Source of the DNA: Serilophus lunatus
Lineage: Eukaryota > Chordata > Aves > Passeriformes > Eurylaimidae
Reading direction: 5' to 3'
NCBI GenBank assembly: GCA_013399895.1
Contig: VXBA01001181.1
Coordinates: 25,838 to 89,837 of the forward strand
Length of the DNA: 64,000 nucleotides
Below are positions 23,915 to 34,300 of the stretch, piece by piece; the stretch's first letter is position 1; each line of letters starts with the position of its first letter. The notes beneath the pieces are model-generated. The model was not told the DNA's origin, did not search any database, and was given only the letters and a program-made list of their open reading frames with translations. A program made the translations under genes and the position numbers.

Positions 23915-24715
23915 GTTAATCCCTGAAAATTTTCTTTCTCAACCATCTGGAGGAGGGGATTGAGGGCACCCTCAGTCAGTTTGCAGAGGACAGCAGGTGG
24001 GGTGGGATGTGGATTTTCTGGAGGGCAGGAAGGCTCTGCACAAGGATCTGGATCCATGGGATCCATGGGAAGAGGTTCAGGGGCAAGTCCCGGGTCCTGC
24101 ACTTGGGTGACAAGAAGCCTCTGGACCATTCCAGGCTTGGGAAGAGCAGCTGGAAAGGTGGGAAAGGCTCTGGGGGTGCTGATGGCAGAGGCTGGACATG
24201 AATCCAGGTGGGAAAGAGGGAGCCTGGGTTGTCCCATGAATTGTGTGTCCGGCAGGATCAGGGCAGGGATTGTCCCCCAGGACTCGGCTCCTGGAATTCT
24301 GGGGGAAGTTTGGGACACCTCATGGAAAAGAGACATTGAGGGGCAAGTCCAGGGCAGGGCAGGGAGCTGAGCAGGGGCTGGGGGAGCTGGGGGGGCTCAT
24401 CCTGGAGCAGAGGAGGCTCAGGGGGCCCCTGAAATTCTCTGCAATCCCTGCCAGGAGGGGGGAGCCGGGGGGGGTCGGGCTCTGCTCCCAGGGAACAAGG
24501 ACCAGGAGGAGAGGGAGTTGCACCAGGGGAGACTCAGGTGGGATATTGGGAAGGGCTGCCCAGCCCTGGCACAGGTGAATCCCCATCCCTGGAGGGATTT
24601 CAGATCCCTGTGGATGTGGCACTTGGGGACATGGGCAGGGGTGGCCTTGGCAGCTCTCAATGACCTTAAAGACCTTTTCCAACCTCAGCCATCCTGTAAT
24701 TCCCTGGAGGATGCA
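23915..24715 (+). mobile_element. CR1 fragment including the end of the reverse-transcriptase region
   Basis: The longest CR1 piece in the window, about 800 bp. It contains ggcaccctcagtcagtttgc, ggtcctgcacttgggtgaca, gatgagcc-type 3' region words (ctggagcagaggaggctca) and ends ttttccaacctcagccatcc. The ORF2 part is broken by stops and indels, so it is inactive. Confidence 0.82.
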
Positions 24716-25250
24716 CGGTGAGAACATCCCAGCCTCAGGCTGAGCAGCCACAAGGCCTAAATTCCATCTGTCCTGCTGCTCCCCTGGCCTCTGGGGAGTC
24801 CCCTGCAGCCTCTGTCCTGGGGTGTCCCTGAGGATGAGGCTGAGCCATGACAGCCTCACCTCCTGGCCCAGCATTGCCAGAGGTCCTTCCCCACCAGGGA
24901 CCTGCTGCAACTTGAGCTTTAGAAGTTCAGGGGGATCCAAGGCACTGAGACAGATGGTTCCTGTTGGCTCATGGTCTCCACCAGGTCACACCTGGCTCTC
25001 CTCAGACTAAGGACGAGCTGGGAAGGGGCAAACCCCAGCAGGAGCTCCCTGGCCACCAACACAAGGGACAAAGCTTGGTCCTGATCAAAGGGCCCAGGAG
25101 TAACTGGTCTCCTTGTGCCTGTTTGTCGAGCTGTTCCAGTTCCTTTACCTGCTGGACAAACTCCAGCTGCAACGAGGTGGTGCTGGAACTGTGCACCAGG
25201 AGCTGCACCCACGAGTCCCACCCTCCCCCTGTCCTGCACAGCTCAGCTTG

Positions 25251-25498
25251 GGCTGCCAGGGCTGCAGGATTCCATGGAATGGGGGGGATGGTCCACATTG
25301 GGCTGCCAGGGCAGCAGGATTCCATGGAATGGGGGGGATGGTCCACTTTGGGCTGCCAGGGCCGCAGGATTCCATGGAATGGGGGGGATGGTCCACATTG
25401 GGCTGCCAGGGCAGCAGGATTCCATGGAATGGGGGGATGGTCCACACTGGGCTGCCAGGGCAGCACGATTCCATGGAATGGGGGGATGTTCCAAATTG
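25251..25498. repeat. 50-bp tandem array, five copies
   Basis: The unit is ggctgccagggcagcaggat, then tccatggaat, a run of six or seven G, and atggtccacattg. The first three units are 50 bp; later ones are 49 bp because the G run is shorter. Copies are 90 percent or more alike by eye. Confidence 0.93.
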
Positions 25499-26774
25499 AT
25501 TCCATGGCCATGGTGGGAATGGTCCAAGTGGATTCCCTTGTCACCATCCCAAATGTCCCCACAGGGGTGAGGGATGGCATTGGTGATGTGAGAACTCTGG
25601 AAACCCCACGTGGCTCCCTCTCACTGCACCAAGTCCCACATCACATCCAAAGCCCCAAGTTCCCTGGGGACACCGAATTCCCAGGGCATTACACACCTCC
25701 TGTGCTTTCTGCTCAGAAACCCAGCTCCCATTCTTACTCCAGAGAACAAACCAGCTTGGAATTCCAGCCCTGGGAGCAGTGACAGCTGGCCAGGCCAAGA
25801 ATTCCAGCAGGACTCCACTGGAGGATCCAATTTTCTGCAGCAGCAAACACAGAAGCCAGAAACCCATTTACGAACAACCCCCTTGGTGCCCTCTTAGTTA
25901 CAAGACTGAAACCTGTCATGAATGCAAATATTTCCTGCTCTGTGGGAGCCTGTCCAACCTCAGGCCTTGCTAAGGAGGACTGGCAGTCAAGCCTAACCCC
26001 AGAGGAGCAGCTTTACAGTCAGGAAGCCAAAAAACAGGAAGAACTCCCCACTTTGCTGACACTTGGTGTCAGCCCCAAGCCACCACCCTTCAGCTCAGAG
26101 CACCTTCTTCCTCTGGGCAAAGTTATCTGAAACCATGAGCCTTGGGGGGGTTCCTTGGATAATTTTCCAGGGAAATACTTAATTCTGTGAGTTTTTGGGG
26201 CTTTTGGAACAGCCCAGATGGGGGAGAGCACAAATATCTGCTGGATTGGGGTGCAGGAGGAGGGGGACTTTCACCAGGGTTTTTACAGGGTGGCACAAGC
26301 CCAGCTGCAATTCCACCCCTTGGAAAGTGGGAAGAGGCACCCAGAGCAATCCAACAGCCAGAGGCACCTGGCACAGGGACACAGGAAAGGGGAGCTGAGG
26401 TGGGAGACTCGCTGGGAGGGCAAAAATCAGCCTCATTTTCTTCCTCCACGAGACATTTCTTGTGGCCATTCCCAGCCCCGTCCCACCACTCCACTTGGGA
26501 TTTAGGGCACCTCCTAGAAAAGCCTCCACTGGATTTGGGAGGTCTGGGCAAAGCTTTCCTCAAACACAGGAAGGGTGGGAGAGGATGCCAAGGACTAGCC
26601 AGCACATGAGTGACTGAGAAGTCAGAGCAAGTCTCAGCAAACCCTTCCCCACATTCCTGTCCCTCCCAGCTCCCAGATTTCCACAGTGGGTGTGAGAGCG
26701 GTGGAGAGACAGCAACACTCCCCCTGGACACAGAAAACCAGGAGCAGATCTGGAGCTGAGTGAAAAATATGGGA

Positions 26775-26845
26775 TGAGGGGCTCCCAAGGCAGGAGGTGG
26801 ACCTTTAAAACCTCCCTTCCAACCCCAACCATTCCATGATTCCTT
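26775..26845 (+). mobile_element. Short CR1 3' end
   Basis: It ends ccttccaaccccaaccattc followed by catgattcctt. Confidence 0.6.
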
Positions 26846-26849
26846 GAGT

Positions 26850-27660
26850 TGGTGGCTCCGTGCTCGCCTTTGAACGCCATTCCCACGGCTCCAAACGATC
26901 CACGTCCAACTTTTCCAGAGCTTCAGCAGCTCAGCAGGGACAACACGGGCCTGTCCCACTGGGCTGGAAGCCACCTGCATCCTCAGGGCACGTTGGCCAT
27001 GGAACAAATCCATGGAGAGACACGGAAAGACAAAGGCACCTTGTCCCAGGGAGCTGAACCGCTCCGTTAAATCCCGATCCCGCCAGCGCTGGGAGGGATC
27101 GGGTGCATGTTTGTCTCCAAGAAAGTAGGAAATGAGCCACGTTCCTGTTTTACAGGCAGGATTTTGCTGAATTCTCAGCTCCCAACTTTGGGTTGACCGT
27201 GGGTGAATTTTTCCAAACCCCGCAACATCCAGGAAATCAAAAGTGGGGAGTCATTCCCAAAGCTCCAAAGCCGTAACTCCCTGATCCTCCCCATGGCCCA
27301 AATCCTTTGGCTCAGGACCCCAGTCTCCCACCCCACCAGCGCCTTTGCAGCATCTCCAAATGTCCCCGGAGAGAAAACCCCAACTCACCGCGGGAGGAGC
27401 CGTCAGCCAGGATCCGAATCCATGGGAATGGGGACGGGAGCCGCCTGCTCCAACTTTTCAGCTGCTTTATTTTCCCAGAAAATTGGAGGAAGTGCCGTTC
27501 CTCTCCCAAGGTGCACTGCACAACATTCCTGGTAGACATGGAAACCTCTGGCAACCTGCCCTGGCTTGGCCAGGCTCCACGTGAAATTCCACCCTGGAAT
27601 GGCTTGGAGGGGATTTAAAGGGAAAGGGCGGCCGGGAGATGCGGCTGCTGCTCCCTGTCG
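26850..27660. promoter_or_regulatory. CpG-richer patch in the intergenic interval
   Basis: By eye this stretch has clearly more CpG dinucleotides (gctcgcc, gatcccgccagcgct, gggcggccggg and others) than the CpG-poor surroundings, and it has little CR1 after 26845. It lies between the two divergent start codons. It could hold the missing ALS2CL leader exon and promoter, or simply be a GC-rich patch. No core promoter element was identified. Confidence 0.2.
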
Positions 27661-30424
27661 GCAAAAATCAGGGATGCTCCCGAGCCTGCTGTCAGCTCCA
27701 AGGGAAAATTGTGGTGGTGACAGAGCCAGCTGGAAACATGCAGCCTCCACGCTTCTCCAAAGGGGAATTCCCTGCCACAATCCACAGGGACAAAGGGAAT
27801 CCTCTAAGTGTCTAAAGAGAAGCTGCGGAGGTGAAGGGGGAAATGTTTCACGGTGCTCTGGGATTTAAACTGCACCCGAAGGGATTTGAGGAGGTCCATT
27901 CTTTTCCTTCTCCAGGCTCTCCCCTTCTCCTGGCTCCCAGCTGTCCTTCCTTGCCCCGGGGCTTCTCCTCTTTGCTCATGGAAGGGCGATGGGATCTCCC
28001 TGGAATTCTCCAAACAGCGGGGCTTGGGAGAGGTCAGTTTTTCTTGCTGGGATGGTTGGTAAGGTCAGGAAAAGGTGCATCCCTGTTTGAGACACAGGGT
28101 AGTTTGGGGAGCTGGGAATTCAGCCAAGTCCTGACATCTCTGCCTCTGTAAAAACGGGAGTGTGGCTCATTCCCTACTCCCATGGAGGCGAACATTGATG
28201 TGGGACCTCAGTGCTCGGGGGGAAGAGAGAGAGCAGAGGAAGCCTGGAAGGGATTGTTGGAAGGAATGGGAGCTCTGGGAGTGGTTGGGGGGATAATCCC
28301 ACACTCAGCAGGAAAGGAGACCCTCTGTTTTCCCTCCAATCCCTTTTTCCCACTCAGGAAAAAGTTATTTCCCCCAAACTCTCCAAGCCTGTGTCCATCC
28401 CCACGGCTCCAAGGTCCTCCAAGGCACCTGGTGGAAGGGAAGCAGCAAATTCCCTCTTCAGGGACCTTCTCACCAAAGACTTTTCCATTAAAAATCTCCT
28501 TAGAAATGCCAGCTCCTTGGCAGGTATCCATAAATCCAGACTCATTTCCCTGCCCTCTCCTTGTGTCTTGAGGCATTTCCAAGGAAACCAGACCCACGTT
28601 TGCCCAACATTCCAAAAGCAGCTGGAAACACAAAGCCCCAGGATGGGGAAGCAGGTGAAGCAGGAAAGAGCCACATCCTCTTTCCAGTGGTTTGACCCCC
28701 GGAGCTCTCACTCCCCAAACTCTTCCAGCCACGAGGTGACACCTCCAGCAAATTCCACAATTCCTGCACTTCCCCAAAGGCTGCCAAGCCAGAAATAGGG
28801 AGTTTAACAGCACCAAGAGATCTTTGCTGGCCCTGGACTTCAGCACCTACCAGCACTTGGAATGTGGGCTGGGAAGAACCTCATCTGGTGGTGGGGTCGT
28901 TGCTGGAAGAGCTTTATTTGGGAAAAAAACCCACAACTGTTTCCCTTCTCTCTGCAAAAAGCCACTTCCTCCTTGTTGCTAAACCCCCGAGTTTTGCAAC
29001 ACTTTTTATTTCTCAGCACAAACTATTCAGCTCCAGGGGTCAGGTCTCTAAATTAGAAGTAGATGCATGTGAAGGGTGTGTTTGTTTTAAATAAAGAAAG
29101 GCCAAAGGAATAAAAGGCCAATAGGAAATCTTCCCATTGAAATTCCCAGCAGGAGATGCTGCTCTGACCTTCTCCAGCAAAGGGGAGAAGCTGAAATGAA
29201 GTTACAAAATCTGGAATGTGCAGATTTCCCCAGGAAAACTTCCACTACAGTGGCATAAGGAAAGTGGAGGCTGGGAAAAAGGAACTCAGGGGGGGTTGTG
29301 CTGGATTTGCTCTGCTTTTGACCCCAGTGTTTTCCAGCAGTGCTTTGATTCCAGGCCCAGCTCCTGAGCACCTTCCAAACCCCAATAAAATCCCAGACCT
29401 CTCTGAGAATAAAAGGATGAAGCAATGGGGAACTCCCAGCACCAGAAACAAGCTGCAGCCTGGAAATAACATTCCAGAGGCTCGGGGAGCTTCTGGAATA
29501 TCTGACACTGGGCACAGCAGATGCATTTCCATAAACTCCTCACAAACACACGAGTTCTGGGGTTTAGACAACGTTTTCCAGAAGGAAACAATTCAGTTTG
29601 CTGTGGGGTTTATGTCTGAGAAGATTTACAGCATCCCTGTCCAGCAGGAGTTGTCCACCCACATATTATCCTTCTTCTCTCCATGGGAACTGCTTCCATT
29701 TTTGACCCAACACTCACTTTTTAAGAAATCAAATCCCTAAAATTATCTCCATATCACCCCGAGTTTTCTCCTGTGGCCAATTCCAGCGGGATTGAAACAG
29801 CACATTTTAGAAGGCCAGGGGAAGGAAAGGTGGGGAGAGGAGGAGAGTGGATACAAAACTATGTCCAAAAGCCTCGTTTCCTTAATAAATTAAGCTTAAA
29901 ATATATTAAAACCAGCTCTGTGAACTGGTCCTGAGGACCCTGGAGACCCAGATTAGATTTTCCTCGGGAAAGAAGGACCAGGCTTGGGAGGCAGGTGAGT
30001 AATTCCCTGTCTCGATGCTGCCACCGTCTGTTGTTTGCTGAGGAGACCTCACAACACAATATCCTGCTTTCCCTTTCCACTGCTCCTATTCCTGGAGTTA
30101 TTTTCCGAGCAGATTCCCACCATCCCAGCTCAGAGCTCCTGCACAAAACCATTCCACCCTCCTCTGATTTCCCAGTTCGATCAGAAATGCAAACCTAAAA
30201 GCTGGGGGTCCATTTGGGCTGGGAAAATATTCATTCCCTAGGGGGCTTTTATTTTTTTCTCCAAAAAAACCCTGTGTTTAGTTTCCTAAAAATGCTGGAA
30301 AGCAGCAGCAGCAGCAGTGCCCAGATCCTCCTGGATCCCTGTGCTTCTTCTCTTGCCTAAAATCCCAGGTTTCTGCCAGTGCAGGATCCTACAATCCTCC
30401 TCCCAGATGCCTTCAGAGATCAAC

Positions 30425-30645
30425 TTTAAACTGAAGGAGAGGAGGTTTGGATTGGATTTTCGGGAGGAATTCTGGGCTGTGAATGAGGGGAGGCCCTGGC
30501 AATGGTTTCCCAGGGAAGCTGTGGCTGCTCCATCCCTGCAAGTGTCCCTGGAAGGTTGGAGCCGCCTGGGACAGTGGGAGGTGTCCCTGTCCATGGGACT
30601 GGATGAGCTTTAAGGTCCCTTCCAATTCAAACCCTTCTGGGAATC
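30425..30645 (+). mobile_element. CR1 3' fragment
   Basis: It runs from ctttaaactgaaggagagga to cccttccaattcaaaccctt. Confidence 0.84.
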
Positions 30646-31239
30646 AACAGTTCCAGGAAATCTGGGTGAAGTCGCAGATTGTAGCAACACATCCCCAAGA
30701 TTCCAAGATCCTTCAGGGGTGAGAGGTGCTCTGAAAATCCCAAGGTGTCCAACCCTCCCCTCCAGCACCACTGGCCTGAGGCAGCTCTGATGCTGCTGAT
30801 GCATCAGCTTGGCTTCCAGCCCTTTTTTTTTATTAAGGGAAGAGAATTCCCTGACCAGACCAGGAGCAAAACGAGAGCAGGAGAGCTGGAATCACTCAGG
30901 CAGCTGTTAAGACAGAAAAAGGCAAATCAAGGGGGGGTTTCTAGGTGAATTTCCTTCCTCTGGATGAGCAGGGAGAGCTCAGAGTGCTCCTTTCTCCCTG
31001 TATCCCCCCCTTTGCCAAGGCTGGAGCAGCCGAGCTCTGTAAGTGACACCGGTTAATTAATTAATTAATGACTCCCCGGCGTCAGCTCTGGGCTGCTGGG
31101 ATAGAGAGGGAGGCAGGGAAGGAGGGCTGGGACATGTTTTCTGGGAAATGCTGAGGGCTGCTGAGAGCTGCCTGCCTTATTCCTGCCCTGCCCTGCTCTG
31201 GGCTCAGCCCAGGAGCTGGAGAATTCCTGGGAAGAGAAG

Positions 31240-31338
31240 ATGGCGTGGGATCCACCTTTGCAGCATCATCTCTCCTGGGCCACGTCTGCCTCCCTCCTCT
31301 TGTCCTGCTCCAGAGCTGCCCTGGCCCAGTTAATCGAG
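31240..31338 (+). CDS. TMIE: TMIE exon 1, start codon and signal peptide
   Basis: This exon encodes 33 residues starting MAWDPPLQHH, then a hydrophobic stretch (SWATSASLLLS) and a likely signal-peptidase site after ALA, leaving QLIE. The mammalian protein has QLVE at the same place. The ATG has A at -3 and G at +4, a strong Kozak context. The donor is ATCGAG/gtaagg in phase 0, which fits exon 2. The ten N-terminal residues do not look like the mammalian ones. The call rests on the signal-peptide character, the QLIE match, phase and position. The 5' UTR and transcription start were not identified. Confidence 0.8.
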
Positions 31339-34300
31339 GTAAGGAGCATCTTCCCCCAGGCTTGGGGTGGTCCAGGAATGGGGTTTTTCCAGGCTCCACA
31401 GCCAGGGAGCAGAGCAGGGAGTTTAAGGGGGCTCCAAGGAGGTGGAGGCTGCTCTGGGAGGTGCTTGTTGCTTCCAAAAACTGCCTGCAAGGAGCTTTGA
31501 AAGGTCTGGAGCCACCGGATTGTGCTTTCCAGCCCAGTTCTGAGTGTCCAACAAGTGCCACAGGTCAGGGGGAAGCACAGAAAGGTGGGGAATGATCCTG
31601 GTGATCCCAGCCCTGGATGTGGGAAACATTTGAGCTGCATTTCCCTTCTTCTGCCCCAAGCCGAACTTCTCATGGGGACAATTCCTCCCTCCCAGCGCAG
31701 CTCCCGAGCTTTTCCCTGGGGCTGGACCTGCATCCCACGGTCCCAGCTCCCTGCGGGATAACGCAGCAGCTTCCCAAGGCAGGACTCTGCCCTGCCAGCA
31801 GTGGGAATCCTGCTTGGAAAAACAACCCTGGAGCGTCACATCCTTCAGAATTACAGGGACCACTTTGCAGCCCGTGGTGCGACTCCTGCCCAACCCTGCG
31901 CTTGTCTCACTTTCCAGTCAATTCATTCCAGCGTTAAACTAAATCTCCACCTAATGATGCCCCAAACCCTCCCAGCAAGGCAGGCAGGAGCCTGAAATTC
32001 CTTCCCAAACTCCCTCCCAAGCAGCTGAAAACACGAATCACAGTTTTTTCCTGAGCTGCTCAGCCTCTCTCAAGGTGGCAAGTGAGGCAGAACTTTCTCT
32101 GACCGAGCAATTTTGCCCAAATATGCTTCACTGCCCCCAGGCTGTGCAGCCACAGCATCCACCCCCCAGGATGTTCCCTTTCCTTCCATTCCAGACGCAC
32201 GATTTGCAGGAATTGTCCTCCTGCCAAAGGCAAACAAAGAGAAATGTCACGGCTGTGATAAACCAGGTGGGATTTTAGGGGCTGGTTTTGATCTGAGGTT
32301 CTGCAAGTTTTTACCTTAAAGGTTATTCTGAATAATTCGGTTTATGCTGAGCCAGTCAATCAAAGCAAACAGAGAAGGGCAAAGGGGCTGGACATCAAAC
32401 ATCTTAAAAAAACACCTAAAATGTCAGCTGAAAAAAAGCCCCAAAAGGACAAGTAAAGAAAGAAGAAAATGCTCTTGTTTAATGGAGTTCAAATGTTCTC
32501 CAATTCAAATCCATTTGGGATTAAAGAAGGAATAAAAGCCTCTGAATATTGAATTTAATTGCATTGACAAAAGGGTTTGTTCTCTTGTGGAAGAATTCCC
32601 AGCTCCCTGGGCTGAAAGTTTCATTGGGAATTAGTGATCCTGGCACAGGGCAAATTTGGGATTAAAATCCCAGGGTGGGTTGGGTTGGGAGGGACTTTAA
32701 GGATTATCCCAATCCCACCCCCTGCCCTGGGCAGGGACACCTCCCACTGTCCCAGGGGGCTCCAGCCTGGCCTTGGACACTCCCAGGGATGGGGCAGCCA
32801 CAGCTTCTCTGGGATATCCATCCAAGCCAGGAATTCCTTCCCCATATCCCATCCAAACCTCCCCATATCCAGGCCTTTCACAAACATCCACGTGCTCAGA
32901 CAATACCTGGTGCTAAACAAACACCTGGGAGTTTGGGAAAAGGCTCTTTCCCAGCATCCCAGCACTGCTCAGATCACTCATTCAGCTCCCATTCCACGGA
33001 GTTCAGAAGGCACTGCTCCATCCCACCTTCCCAAGGATTTCTGCAGAATTCCAGCTGGGATAAGCTGTGCTTTGGGAGAAGCAGGCACCTCCTCCAGGGA
33101 AGGAGGGAGGAGCAGGCAGCAGATTCTGACACTGCTCCTGCTGACCAAGGGATGCTCTGGAAGCAGGAAAGGAGGAAAATCCACATTTCCAGTGTCTCTA
33201 GAAGAGAAATTCCCTCTTCTAAAGGTCAACATAACCCAAATCTGTATTTATTTTCCTCCCTTTTTTTGAGCCAGAGCTGAAAATCAGAGCTGAGAATGCC
33301 AGGAGGGTTTGGATTGGGAGGGACCTTAAGGATCATCCCAGTCCCACCCCTGCCACGGGCAGGGACAACTCCCACTATCCCAGGTTGCTCCAACCTGGCC
33401 TTGAATAGTTTAAGGAATCATTTTTTCTGCATCCTAACAGGAAAACTCTCGGGACTTTGGCTTGGGAAAGCACAGGGAAAATTCTGCCCTTCTTTCAGCC
33501 ACTTTATTGATCCCATGGACTGATAAAGCAGCTGGGATAGGTCACATTTTCCCAGTTGTTTCCATATGGGGTAATAGAATTATCTCCTCATTCCTATCCC
33601 AAGGATTTTCTCAGCCTTGATTTACCTGTTCTTTTATTCCTTTGTTATAAATTTTCCCAGCTGGCTGCAGTTTCCTTAAAGAGGAAATCAGGATAAACAA
33701 AACAAGAAGGAGAAAATTTTTTTTTAAAAAAAGAGATAAATAATAAAAAAGATAAATAGAATAAAATCAGGTTAAAGGAACTATAAATAGGCTGAAAACT
33801 GGAGCTTTGCAACCCCCCTGTCAGGGTGACCTGGCCAAGAAAATGTGAATTAAATCAGCTCTTAAAAGACTTGGAGCAGGTGGGAAGTGGGACTCTGGAA
33901 TGGGAAGGGATGGAGTTTAGTCAGTGATCCCTTTATTGAGTCAACCCTGCATCTGTCAGACCTTTATTGGTCTCTGGATTGGAATCTGGACCTTCTTAAT
34001 CAGGAGATTAAAGTTTGACCTAGGAAATCACATGGGGGAAAAAAACTCTTCAGAAGCTTTAGAAAAAGGAGCCTCTTCTCTGTACCAAGGAATTAAAATA
34101 AAGTTGCTTCTGGTCTTTCAATTCTAGTTGGGAGTTCCTGGAAAAGCTGCAACACAAATTTGGGAATAGGGAATAAAAACCACCCCAAAAACTCTTTTTT
34201 TTTTGCTTAATTATGGAGAGTTTCAGTGGAGCAAAGGCAGGTCTGGATGAAAAAGGACAAAATCCCTCCAAGATAAATTCAAGGGCAGTTTAAAGAGTGA

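Larger units (their letters stand above)
9209..31239. other. ALS2CL-TMIE intergenic interval (includes unlocated leader exons)
   Basis: About 22 kb separates the divergent start codons. It contains CR1 fragments, three tandem arrays and simple repeats, listed separately. The longer pieces without listed features (about 10.65-12.37, 14.0-16.2, 17.3-19.0, 25.5-26.8 and 27.7-30.4 kb) show no coding exon I recognise on either strand. The longest open frame outside a tandem repeat that begins with ATG and is not mainly CR1 is 12790-13353 (+, 187 codons); it has no family resemblance I can name. An untranslated ALS2CL leader exon must lie upstream of 9208, probably in this interval. Confidence 0.7.

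Noticed and set aside
23915..24715. Endogenous retrovirus or LTR element
   Set aside because: The words match CR1 ORF2 and 3' end. No LTR pair, primer-binding site or polypurine tract was seen here or elsewhere.
26123..27013. 296-codon minus-strand frame
   Set aside because: It crosses a CR1 end and unique sequence, has no recognisable domain, and has a competing plus-strand frame of similar quality.
28208..28846. Overlapping ~200-codon frames on both strands
   Set aside because: There is no family resemblance, no coding asymmetry I can see, and the two strands are equally open, as expected for GC-rich chance frames.
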